Shown here: piece by piece, positions 24,534 to 32,198 of the stretch
How positions within the stretch are numbered: position 1 is the stretch's first letter
Layout: each line of letters begins with the position of its first letter
From: Salinibacterium amurskyense
GTDB lineage: Bacteria; Actinomycetota; Actinomycetes; Actinomycetales; Microbacteriaceae
NCBI RefSeq assembly: GCF_002797685.1
Contig: NZ_PGFH01000002.1
Location: 1-64,000 of the forward strand
Direction: 5' to 3'
DNA length: 64,000 nucleotides
The notes under the pieces: model-generated
Database searches by the model: none
Seen by the model: only the letters and a program-made list of their open reading frames with translations
What the model was told of the DNA's origin: nothing
Made by a program: the position numbers and the translations under genes

Positions 24534-25280
24534 TCATTCCGTGAGGGTGCCGCCCGATACGTAGAGTGCGTCGGTCGCGCTCCGGCCCAAGCTAATCGGC
24601 ACAGCGGATTGGCGCACTGCACCGTCATTCGCCTCGCCCCGCGCCTCACCGCTCGCGCCGCCGGCGTCACCGACCACAACAACCTCAAGCGCATCCGAAT
24701 ACGGCGCCCCGGCATTCACGCTGAGGGTCGCTTCGAACACGATGCCGCGCTCTTCGAAGAACTTGAGCAGCTCGGGGTCGTCGTCAGAGATGCGTTCGAC
24801 GATGACAGTGCTGCCGGGGGCGATGCGGGAGAGCTGCACGGCATCCGGGATTGTGATCACGCCGTCGGCGCTGGGGATGGGGTCGCCGTGCGGGTCGCGG
24901 GTGGGGTGTTCGAGAAACTCATCGATGCGTTCGACCATGAAGTCAGAAACAGCGTGCTCAAGGTTTTCGGCTTCGTCGTGCACTTGGTCCCAGCCGTAGC
25001 CGAGCACGCTCACGAGAAACGATTCGATGAGGCGGTGGCGGCGAACCATCGCCACGGCGTGGGCGCGACCCACGTCGGTGAGGGCGATGGAACCGTAGCG
25101 AGCATGATCGAGGAAGCCTTGATCGGTGAGGCGACGCACGGCATCCGAGACGCTCGAAAGCGTGTAGCCGGTGCGTTCAGCGATCACGGTGGCGGTGACG
25201 GGGGCATCTGACCATTCGGAAAGACTCCACACGGTCTTCAGATAGTTCTGGGTGCTGACCGAGAGCTCTGTGACCGACAT
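24534..25280 (-). CDS. DtxR/MntR-family metal-dependent regulator
   Basis: 248 residues. The N-terminal winged helix (STQNYLKTVWSLSEW...SVSDAVRRLTDQGFL) is followed by the dimerisation and metal-binding region with MVRRHRLIESFL, VHDEAENLEHAVSD and ERIDEFL. The C-terminal FeoA/SH3-like domain follows. The family represses metal uptake when Mn(II) or Fe(II) is bound. It lies next to the metal importer and has a related palindrome in its own promoter region, so it probably controls both. Confidence 0.92.
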   Translation of the reverse strand: MSVTELSVSTQNYLKTVWSLSEWSDAPVTATVIAERTGYTLSSVSDAVRRLTDQGFLDHARYGSIALTDVGRAHAVAMVRRHRLIESFLVSVLGYGWDQVHDEAENLEHAVSDFMVERIDEFLEHPTRDPHGDPIPSADGVITIPDAVQLSRIAPGSTVIVERISDDDPELLKFFEERGIVFEATLSVNAGAPYSDALEVVVVGDAGGASGEARGEANDGAVRQSAVPISLGRSATDALYVSGGTLTE

Positions 25281-25305
25281 GCGCCCAGTCTAAAGCCGAA
25301 GATTC

Positions 25306-25325
25306 AAGTACGGGTAGACGTAGTT
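25306..25325. promoter_or_regulatory. Related palindrome upstream of the DtxR-family gene
   Basis: AAGTACGGGTAGACGTAGTT matches the 20-bp palindrome at 21864 in 9 of 9 bases of the right arm and 6 of 9 of the left. It lies 25 bp upstream of the regulator start, where an autoregulatory operator would sit. Confidence 0.55.
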
Positions 25326-25330
25326 AAAGG

Positions 25331-25370
25331 CGTTTGCCCCCGCCCGGAGAACATCAGGCGGGGGCAAACG
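25331..25370. terminator. Hairpin terminator after the repetitive secreted protein
   Basis: CGTTTGCCCCCGCC pairs perfectly with GGCGGGGGCAAACG over 14 bp around a 12-base loop. It lies 11 bp after the stop of the minus-strand gene at 25382. The U tract is weak (CCTTTAAC). Confidence 0.65.
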
Positions 25371-25381
25371 AGTGAAGAAAG

Positions 25382-25924
25382 TTAGTTGAACATTCCGTCG
25401 AGACCAAGGTCACCGGTGATGCCACCGATGAGGTCGTCGGTGTCGATAACACCGTCGAGGATGTCGTCAACGTCCACTACGTCAGTCACGTCGGTGACCA
25501 CGTCGGTCGCGTTGTCTACAACGTCGGTTACCTGAGTGGCGTTATCTACAACGTCAGAGACGTTGGCGTCGTTCGCTACGTCAGACACGTTCGCGGAGTC
25601 GCTCACGTTGCCGACTGCAGTGTCGTTACCGGATGCCACGGGTGCGTTGACCTCGTTGCCGGAAGCAACAGCGTTGCCGTTGAGGAGGTCACCGTTGAGG
25701 ATGCCGCCGCCGAGGATGTCTCCACCCAGAAGGTCAACGTCGCCGACCTCGGGTGCGACGACGACGGGGATGTCGGTCTGCTTGGGCGAGGAGTAGGAGT
25801 ATGACTTCGTGGAGGTGTAGCTGTCACCGGTGGCGGCCATGGCGGGAGCAGCGGCTCCCACAGCGATCAGGGCTACTGCGGTAGCGGTCGCGCCGAGCGT
25901 GGTCTTATTCGTGAATGCGTTCAT
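25382..25924 (-). CDS. Secreted Val/Asp/Asn-rich repetitive protein, unknown
   Basis: 180 residues. A signal peptide ends near APAMAAT. After a short Ser/Tyr-rich segment, the rest consists of imperfect short repeats: first Gly/Leu/Asn (LLGGDILGGGILNGDLLNG), then many VSDVAND, VVDNAT and VTDVVD units. There are no Cys. The bias to Asp and Asn with regularly spaced Val suggests a secreted, possibly Ca-binding or surface-associated fibrous protein; this is inference. The ATG at 25924 has AAGGAG 9 bases upstream. Its 5' leader is long and hairpin-rich. Confidence 0.75.
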   Translation of the reverse strand: MNAFTNKTTLGATATAVALIAVGAAAPAMAATGDSYTSTKSYSYSSPKQTDIPVVVAPEVGDVDLLGGDILGGGILNGDLLNGNAVASGNEVNAPVASGNDTAVGNVSDSANVSDVANDANVSDVVDNATQVTDVVDNATDVVTDVTDVVDVDDILDGVIDTDDLIGGITGDLGLDGMFN

Positions 25925-26258
25925 AACTGAACTCCTTCTTACGTTGTCAGCCTCCGTAGAGGCCCTGCGTCTCGAGGCTTTCCCGAGCCGCAATGAGTAC
26001 TCCGGAGCGAGACTGTGACCGGTTTGGGGGTCATTTCGAAAAAGTGTGAAATCGGGCAATCTGGGCTGCGGATGCGGGGTGTCGGGGGCCTCGGATCCGT
26101 ATGTTTCTGGGGCAGAAGTCAGAAGCTGGCAGTCAACTGAGTGGAGTCTGGCGAACTGCCCAGTGCTGCATCCAGCGGGCTATTCGGGTTCGCCGGGCGC
26201 GCCAAGGACGGCCGCCGTGTGGCTGCGGTGAGCCTGCCACGCCGACCGCGGGGAGTCC
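25925..26258. other. Promoter and hairpin-rich leader region
   Basis: 334 bp between the photolyase stop and the start of the secreted repetitive protein. On the minus strand it holds nested stems, such as GCCTC-TACG-GAGGC and a CTCGGG...CCTCGAG stem just before the ribosome-binding site. The photolyase-proximal half shows nothing recognisable. I tested by eye for a cyclic-di-AMP (ydaO) riboswitch and did not find its core. Confidence 0.4.
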
Positions 26259-27728
26259 TTATTCGGCCGCTGCAGCTTTCACTGCCGTGTACGCCTCGAG
26301 GGCTTCGCGGCGGGTTTCGGCGAGATCCACGATGGGCTCGGGATACGCGTCGGTACCGAGTTCGGGAATCCAATACGAGACGTAGTCGCCCGTGGGGTCG
26401 AACTTTTTCTGCTGCAAGACCGGGTTGAACACCCGGAAGTACGGGGCGGCATCCGCACCGGATCCGGCAACCCACTGCCAGTTGGCGGGGTTGCTGGCCT
26501 CGTCGGCGTCAACGAGGGTGTCCCAGAACCACTGTTCGCCGGCTCGCCAGTCGATGAGTAGGTTCTTGATGAGGAAGCTCGCGACGACCATGCGCACGCG
26601 GTTGTGCATCGTGCCGGTGTGCCAGAGCTCACGCATCCCAGCATCGACGAGGGGGATGCCGGTGCGGCCGCGGCGCCACGCGTCGACTTCGCTGACTCCC
26701 GCGGGTTCGTCCACGGCACCGAGTTGGTCGACGGTGTAGCCCCAGGGGAACGCGTTGTAGGCGGGGCGGTAGCTGTCGGTCGCGAGGCGCGGGTTGTCGA
26801 AAAGCAGGGCGGTGGAGAATTCGCGCCAACCGATTTCGCTGAGGAACTTGGCGACGTTCTTGCGGGCGGCGGCGGGCACGTCGGCGGAGCCGTTGCCGCT
26901 GCCGGAGTCGCTGTCGTTGCCAGCTCCGCTACCGTTGCCGCGCAGCCGGTTCCAGATCTGGGTGGGGCTGATCTCGCCGAACCGCAGGTGCGGGCTGAGC
27001 CCACTCGTGGCGTCCACGGCAGGTTCGTCGCGGCGGTGATAGTCGGCGAGGCGTTCGGCGACGAAACTCTCAAGGCGAGCGTGGGCGCCGTCTTCGCCGG
27101 GAGTCCAGGTCTCGCGCAGTCCTTCGGCCCAGTCGGGGCGGGTGGGCAGCAGATCCCAGTCGGCGAGGTCGTCGCTCGCAGGGGAGTCGGCGGGCCAGCT
27201 CAGCTCACCCTCGGTCGGCGCCGGCAGTGCATCCCGCACCGGACGATCTTGTGCCGCACGCCAATACGGAGTGAAAACCTTGTACGGCTCGCCCTGCCCA
27301 TTGCGGATGTGCCACGGCTCGTTCAGCAGATTGCCCTGATGACTTTCGACCGTGAGCCCCTGCTCGCGCAGGCTCGTTTTGAGGCCCGCGTCGATATCGC
27401 GGGCGGCCGTGTAGCGACGGTTCCAGTGCACCGAGGCGGCGCCGAGCTCGTCCACGAGCGCCGGCAGCACCTGCGCGGCCGGGCCGTGACGCAGAGTCAG
27501 TTGGCCGCCTAGATTCTGTAGGGCGGCATCCAGAGCAGTGAGGCTGTGATGCAGCCACCACTTGCTTGCTGCACCAAGCGGGCGGATGCCGTCGCCGGTT
27601 TCATCATGAATGTAGACGACAACAAGCGGTCGGCCTTCGCTCGCGGCCGCCGTTAGCGCAGGGTTGTCGGCTAGTCGCAGGTCGTTGCGCAGCCACACGA
27701 TGGAGGGCTGATTCTGGTTTCCGCTCAC
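26259..27728 (-). CDS. phrB: Deoxyribodipyrimidine photolyase
   Basis: 489 residues. The N-terminal antenna domain starts IVWLRNDLRLADNPAL. The C-terminal FAD domain has TSGLSPHLRFGEISPTQIW, DAGMRELWHTGTMHNRVRMVVASFL and a VFNPVLQQKKFDP block. It repairs UV-induced cyclobutane pyrimidine dimers with blue light. Residues about 264-282 are an unusual Gly/Ser/Asn/Asp-rich insertion within the FAD domain, between the SPTQIW helix and the KNVAKFLSEIGWREF helix. It starts with GTG. Confidence 0.93.
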   Translation of the reverse strand: MSGNQNQPSIVWLRNDLRLADNPALTAAASEGRPLVVVYIHDETGDGIRPLGAASKWWLHHSLTALDAALQNLGGQLTLRHGPAAQVLPALVDELGAASVHWNRRYTAARDIDAGLKTSLREQGLTVESHQGNLLNEPWHIRNGQGEPYKVFTPYWRAAQDRPVRDALPAPTEGELSWPADSPASDDLADWDLLPTRPDWAEGLRETWTPGEDGAHARLESFVAERLADYHRRDEPAVDATSGLSPHLRFGEISPTQIWNRLRGNGSGAGNDSDSGSGNGSADVPAAARKNVAKFLSEIGWREFSTALLFDNPRLATDSYRPAYNAFPWGYTVDQLGAVDEPAGVSEVDAWRRGRTGIPLVDAGMRELWHTGTMHNRVRMVVASFLIKNLLIDWRAGEQWFWDTLVDADEASNPANWQWVAGSGADAAPYFRVFNPVLQQKKFDPTGDYVSYWIPELGTDAYPEPIVDLAETRREALEAYTAVKAAAAE

Positions 27729-27758
27729 GGCTCAACTCTACGATTGGAGGCTGACTAT

Positions 27759-28214
27759 TTAGCTGAACGGGTGAAAATGCTCACACTGCCAGCGCTGGGT
27801 GTTCTGGGCTTGACGATTGCGGGTATCAGCCCAGGGTGGGTACACGCGAAATCCGCGCTTGCCGCCGCGGCCGCCATCCGAAACGATGCCGCGGACGATC
27901 AGGACGCTGAGCGGAAAGATGAAGGCGCCGAAGCCGTTGCTGTCGCGGGTGACGACAACGAGGTGCTGGGTGCCATCGTCGCTGGGGAATGGTTGCGTGG
28001 TGCCGTCAGTGTCTCGCCGCCAAACGGTGACGAAAAAACCCGGCTTAGTGGGGGTGAGTTTTGCGACCCGAAACCGGGTTGCAGCAGGAAGCGTGGTGAC
28101 GGCCCCGTACTCGGCGTTGTCGGGCTCGGCCACGAGCTGATCGTGCTCGGGCAGTACGTCACCGAGAGCATGGATGGCGCGGGCTACATCCGGATGCAGC
28201 GGGGCGATGGTCAC
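27759..28214 (-). CDS. MepB-family protein
   Basis: 151 residues. The MepB domain is recognisable from TRFRVAKLTPTKPGFFVTVWRRD, FIFPLSVLIVRGIVSDGGRGGKRGFRVYPPW and TQRWQ near the C-terminus. The type protein lies in a Staphylococcus aureus multidrug-resistance operon; its biochemical role is not established. I chose the GTG at 28214; the frame is open to a GTG at 28277, adding 21 residues without homology. Confidence 0.75.
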   Translation of the reverse strand: MTIAPLHPDVARAIHALGDVLPEHDQLVAEPDNAEYGAVTTLPAATRFRVAKLTPTKPGFFVTVWRRDTDGTTQPFPSDDGTQHLVVVTRDSNGFGAFIFPLSVLIVRGIVSDGGRGGKRGFRVYPPWADTRNRQAQNTQRWQCEHFHPFS

Positions 28215-28577
28215 GGTCGTCCGTTCGATTCGGTGGTCGTGCCAGCCTAGGCCGTGCTTTCCCAAGAAGTTGCGCACCGGTTAAATAGTTCGAGGGCCGG
28301 TTTCAGAGGCATGAAACCGACCCTCTCCCTTTGCACCAAGAGTGTCCTGCAATCACATTCCGCAGTAGCTGCCACAGCAAACAACTTCTGCTCTATGAAT
28401 GTATAACGGAAAGATAACGCTGTCTAGTTACCGTTCCGTTATTTTTGGGAAATTTCCAGAAAAGTCTGTCTACCCCCTGCGTTTCTGGGCAAAACAGGCC
28501 GAAATCGCATGCGTTCCGCGCAGATGAGCAGCGACATTCGGCTGCCGCTCGATGTGCCGCTCGCCCCGGCAGGAAAG
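28215..28577. other. AT-richer intergenic region with two hairpins
   Basis: No gene is seen. GAGGGCCGGTTTCA pairs with TGAAACCGACCCTC at 28292-28325, a likely terminator for the membrane-protein gene on the minus strand. ATAACGGAA...TTCCGTTAT at 28403-28442 is a second stem followed by TTTTTGGG. The stretch is visibly lower in GC than its surroundings. Confidence 0.5.
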
Positions 28578-29417
28578 CTAGTTCAGTGCCACGATCTGGC
28601 CGACCGCGGTGTCGAGCTGCACCATGCTGCCAAAGGTTGCACCCTTAAGCGTCATGACGTAATTGGAGCCATCTGCCGAGAGGGCATAGTTGACCACGGT
28701 GCCTTCGGGCAAGATCGTGAGCGCGTGGCCGTCCGGTGTCGAGAGGGTGCCGCCGGGGGTGGCAAGGCTGAGGCTGGCGGGCTTGCTCTGCGGCGCGATC
28801 TGCTTCAGCACGAACTGCACGGTGCCAAGATGTTGAATGAGCGCCATCCGCTCTTCGTCGGCGGATGCGAAGGACGCAGGCGCGGCGACCGGCGCTGGCG
28901 TGATGATCTCGGTGGTCTGGCCAGTCCTGCCCGTAGCCGCGCTTTCGGCGGGCGTCGACAGGGCTAAGCCTTCCGAATCAAACGTGAATTCTGTCTGCGC
29001 GACCTGAAATGTCAGGGGAGAGTTGAGGGCCGACCCGTTGAGATAGAAGTTGGCGACAAGTGCGGTCATGAGAAGCGTTCCGAAAGCTCCCAGAAGGATG
29101 CCAATGATCGGACTTAGCCGGGCGGTGGCCTCCCGGTAGTGGCGAAGTCTGAGGGCGTAGAAGCCGTAGGCGATCGCGGTGATTCCCACCGTGGACGCAA
29201 TGTATCCGTTCCCTGCTCCCGCCGAAGCGATGGGGAACAGGGCAAGCCCGGCAGCGACGATGCCGAAGACCAGTGAGAGTCGTCCAGGCCCATTGCGCAC
29301 CAACTTCCGCGGGGCGAAAGTGGTCGTCGATCGATTCGACGAGTAACGGTAGCTATCTGCCGGACGATAGGTGTTGTTTTCGGGCGGCGACCAATCCCGT
29401 GGTCCAGCTTGCTTCAT
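28578..29417 (-). CDS. Hypothetical membrane protein
   Basis: 279 residues. A polar, Tyr/Ser/Arg-rich N-terminus to about 40 is followed by three TM helices (about 48-66, 72-90 and 102-125). The rest is a soluble domain. The TM arrangement resembles DUF4190-type membrane modules, but I cannot name the family. It is the next minus-strand gene after the guanidinium exporter, separated by 163 bp. Confidence 0.65.
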   Translation of the reverse strand: MKQAGPRDWSPPENNTYRPADSYRYSSNRSTTTFAPRKLVRNGPGRLSLVFGIVAAGLALFPIASAGAGNGYIASTVGITAIAYGFYALRLRHYREATARLSPIIGILLGAFGTLLMTALVANFYLNGSALNSPLTFQVAQTEFTFDSEGLALSTPAESAATGRTGQTTEIITPAPVAAPASFASADEERMALIQHLGTVQFVLKQIAPQSKPASLSLATPGGTLSTPDGHALTILPEGTVVNYALSADGSNYVMTLKGATFGSMVQLDTAVGQIVALN

Positions 29418-29580
29418 CGATTCCCCTCGACTCGCACCCCCGCGCGAGCATCACTCAATTCTTGCAGCCGGAGGCACCCCGGCGGCTACCCCAGAAGGGG
29501 TGGATGGCACATCCGGTTCCGATGCTCACCATCGTTTCGGCGCTATGAGCGCGGCAGGGAGTTCGCGCCGCTCGCAGCCC

Positions 29581-29904
29581 CTAGTGCGCCGAGTCGACGA
29601 GCTTGAGCCCGACGATGCAGCCGACGAGGCCCATGAGCAGCAGAATCTTGACCCACGAGACGGGTTCGCCGCCGAAGATCATGGCGTAGGCCACGGTCAG
29701 TGCGGCGCCGATTCCTACCCAGATGGCGTAGGCGGTGCCGATGGGAATCTCGCGCATCGCGTAGCCGAGGCCACCCATACTCGCGAGAATCGCGACGCCG
29801 AAGACGACGGTCGGCCAGAGCTTCGTGAAGCCCTCCGACTTGCCGAGGGCGGTAGCCCACACGGCTTCGAGCACGCCAGAAAGAATCAGAATAAGCCAGT
29901 ACAC
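29581..29904 (-). CDS. gdx: Guanidinium exporter, SMR family (Gdx/SugE)
   Basis: 107 residues with four TM helices. The essential Glu is E13 in the Gdx-type sequence SGVLEAVWATALGKSEGF. Gdx proteins export guanidinium in exchange for protons, unlike the EmrE multidrug branch. A guanidine-III riboswitch in the leader supports this assignment strongly. The start is GTG, with AAGGAG just upstream and adjacent to the riboswitch. Confidence 0.93.
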   Translation of the reverse strand: MYWLILILSGVLEAVWATALGKSEGFTKLWPTVVFGVAILASMGGLGYAMREIPIGTAYAIWVGIGAALTVAYAMIFGGEPVSWVKILLLMGLVGCIVGLKLVDSAH

Positions 29905-29914
29905 AACAGTCTCC

Positions 29915-29960
29915 TTGGCCAGTCTTGTCGCATACCCGGTACTGATCCGTCGTCGGGAGC
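29915..29960 (-). promoter_or_regulatory. Guanidine-III riboswitch
   Basis: On the minus strand, CCCGACGA, then GTACCGGGT (29942-29934), then GACAAGAC (29929-29922) and TGGCC occur in the order and spacing of the class III (ykkC-III) guanidine aptamer. CCCG/CGGG form P1, and GGATCAGT pairs with ACTGGCC for P2, in the expected pseudoknot. The Shine-Dalgarno AAGGAG follows directly, so ligand binding likely frees or masks ribosome access. The downstream gene is gdx, the canonical target. Recognised by eye against the published Thermobifida aptamer. Confidence 0.88.
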
Positions 29961-30058
29961 CGTCGATTGCGGCTACTCGTTCAGCGTAGCAAAGTGGGCG
30001 CGGCTTGGCAGGGCTGTGGGCGGTTGCTCAGCTGCGTAATTCGTCCGCGCCTAGCCCT

Positions 30059-32089
30059 CTAGCGCCCGAGCGTGCGCCGCGCAGCGTCGAGCACGGCCTC
30101 GAGCGTGATGCCGCGGCGAGCCATGACCTCGGCGCCCGATCCGGATTCGCCGAACTCTTCCACGCTCACCACTTCGCCGTTGAGGCCGACCCAGCGGTAC
30201 CAGCCATCTCCGCGTCCTGCCTCGACGGCAACACGGGCGGTGATCGCCGCCGGCAGCACCGACTCGCGATAGGCAGCAGCGCTCGCCGCAAACCATTCCA
30301 CGCTCGGCATCGAAATCACGCGGGCAGCAACGCCATCCGCGGCGAGTGCTTCCGCTGCCTCAACGGCAAGAGCAACCTCGCTGCCGGTGGCGATGAGTGC
30401 GAGATCGAGGCCCTCGCCGCTCTGCCACGCAACATAACCGCCGTGGGCGACTTTGGCATCCAAGTCATCGCGGGCGGCAAGAACGGGAACGTCCTGGCGT
30501 GAAAACACGAGAGCCGTGGGGCCTGCGGGCTGCGCGATCAGGCGTTTCCATACCGAAACCACTTCAGCGGCATCCGCGGGGCGCACCACATCTAGCCCGG
30601 GCAGGGTGCGCAGCGACGCAACTTGCTCAACCGGTTGATGCGTTGGCCCATCCTCGCCGACAGCAACGCTGTCGTGCGTGAAGACATAGATCACCGGCAA
30701 TTGCATCAGGGCAGCGAGGCGGATGCTCGGTCGCATGTAATCGCTGAACACAAGGTAGGTCGACGCAAACGGTCGCCATGGCCCTTGAATCGCGACGCCG
30801 TTGAGTATCGCCGCCATGGCGTGCTCACGAATCCCAAAGCGGATGAATTCGCCGCCGGGGTTACTCGCGGTCACGGCGGAGCCGGGCACCTCCACCCCGG
30901 TCGACCCTGCGAGGTCGGCTGATCCACCCCAGAGGGAGGAGACGTTCTGCAGGGCTTTGATGGCGACGCTGTTGAGCTTGCGAGTGGCAGACGGGGTCCC
31001 GACGGCGGGAACCTCAATGCCGTTCAGCGCGCTGAGGGCTGCGGCGGCATCCGGATTGCGGAAGGCGTGCCAGGCGCTCGCCGCGTCGGGGTGTGCTGCC
31101 TTCCAGCACGCGACGGAACCGTTCCACTCTTCTTCGAGGGCCTGGCCTCGGGCGAGAGCGCCGCGGCTGAAGCCGAGGGCGTCATCGGTGACGAGGTCGT
31201 TGAGCGGAGCATCCGCAGCGAAACCAAGTGACGTCTTGATGGCGGCAACTTCGTCGTCGCCAAAGCCTCCGGAGTGGGCGGCGGGCTTTCCCGAGAAAGC
31301 GGCCGAGGGGGCGCCGATCACGCTGCGCACGGCCACGAACGTGGGGCGGCCATCGCGAGACTGCGCCTCAGTGAGCACCGCTTCGATCTGGTCGAGGTTG
31401 CTCGCGTCGTTGATCTCGAGAACTCGCCAGCCGTAGGCGGCGTAGCGAGCGCGAACGTCTTCGCTGAAGGCCGCCTCGCCGGTGGAGTCAATGGTGACGT
31501 TGTTGTCGTCCCAGATCACGACAAGGTTGTCGAGGCCGAGGGTGCCCGCCAAGCTTGAGGCTTCACCGCTCACGCCCTCTTGCATGCAGCCGTCACCCGC
31601 AATGGCCCAGATCGTGGGGTTGAGAATTTCGCTATCGGGGGCGAAAAGTGCGCGCTCGCGGCGGGCGGCCAGCGCCATGCCCACGGCCGAGGCGACTCCT
31701 TGCCCGAGCGGGCCGGTGCTCATTTCAACGCCGGGGGTGTGCCCGAGCTCCGGATGCCCGGGGGTGCGGCTATCGAGGGTGCGGCTCTTGGCCAACTCGT
31801 CGAGCTCAAGCCCGTAGCCCGTCAGGAATAACTGCACGTAGAGCAGCAGGCTCGCGTGGCCGGCGGAAAGCACGAGGCGGTCACGGCCCAGCCAGTCAGG
31901 GTTGCCGGGGTTGTGGCGCAGAATCCGCTGGTAGAGCACGTGGGCGAGGGGTGCCAGTGCCATGGCGGTTCCGCCGTGGCCGTGCCCCTTCGCCTGCACG
32001 ACGTGGGCGGGAATGGCGATCGCGGCGCGCAGCGAATCCGCTTCGGCGGGAGTGACGTTACCTGAGAAAGGGAGGCCGGTATCTGACAT
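30059..32089 (-). CDS. tkt: Transketolase
   Basis: About 676 residues. The thiamine-diphosphate motif GDGCMQEGVSGEASSLAGTL...DNN and the central pyrimidine-binding FGIREHAMAAILNG are clear, and the C-terminal transketolase domain follows. It moves two-carbon units between sugar phosphates in the non-oxidative pentose phosphate pathway. The usual actinobacterial tkt sits in a tal-zwf cluster; this one sits alone, divergent from a ROK regulator and an ascorbate-type PTS. It may therefore be a pathway-linked copy. I chose the ATG at 32089: the -10 ends 8 bases upstream, giving a nearly leaderless transcript. Confidence 0.92.
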   Translation of the reverse strand: MSDTGLPFSGNVTPAEADSLRAAIAIPAHVVQAKGHGHGGTAMALAPLAHVLYQRILRHNPGNPDWLGRDRLVLSAGHASLLLYVQLFLTGYGLELDELAKSRTLDSRTPGHPELGHTPGVEMSTGPLGQGVASAVGMALAARRERALFAPDSEILNPTIWAIAGDGCMQEGVSGEASSLAGTLGLDNLVVIWDDNNVTIDSTGEAAFSEDVRARYAAYGWRVLEINDASNLDQIEAVLTEAQSRDGRPTFVAVRSVIGAPSAAFSGKPAAHSGGFGDDEVAAIKTSLGFAADAPLNDLVTDDALGFSRGALARGQALEEEWNGSVACWKAAHPDAASAWHAFRNPDAAAALSALNGIEVPAVGTPSATRKLNSVAIKALQNVSSLWGGSADLAGSTGVEVPGSAVTASNPGGEFIRFGIREHAMAAILNGVAIQGPWRPFASTYLVFSDYMRPSIRLAALMQLPVIYVFTHDSVAVGEDGPTHQPVEQVASLRTLPGLDVVRPADAAEVVSVWKRLIAQPAGPTALVFSRQDVPVLAARDDLDAKVAHGGYVAWQSGEGLDLALIATGSEVALAVEAAEALAADGVAARVISMPSVEWFAASAAAYRESVLPAAITARVAVEAGRGDGWYRWVGLNGEVVSVEEFGESGSGAEVMARRGITLEAVLDAARRTLGR

Positions 32090-32096
32090 ACCTGAC

Positions 32097-32125
32097 ACTT
32101 TGGTCTACTTGTGTACTAAAGTCAA
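32097..32125 (-). promoter_or_regulatory. tkt promoter with overlapping quasi-palindrome
   Basis: TTGACT (-35, 32125-32120) and CAAAGT (-10, 32102-32097) on the minus strand are 17 bp apart. Transcription would start at about 32090, next to the ATG. The quasi-palindrome 32098-32121 (CTTTGGTCTAC, then GTGTACTAAAG, 8 of 11 paired) fills the spacer between the two boxes. A regulator bound there would block tkt. The ROK protein encoded 78 bp away is the natural candidate. Confidence 0.6.
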
Positions 32126-32198
32126 TGCGAGCGGAAAGATCCGCTCAGTCACGAAGTAGACTTCCTTGAAGGCTGGTCACAATGCGGAGGACAAAGCT

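Noticed and set aside
25925-26060. Cyclic-di-AMP (ydaO) riboswitch
   Set aside because: Only short stems were found; the conserved core blocks of the class are absent.
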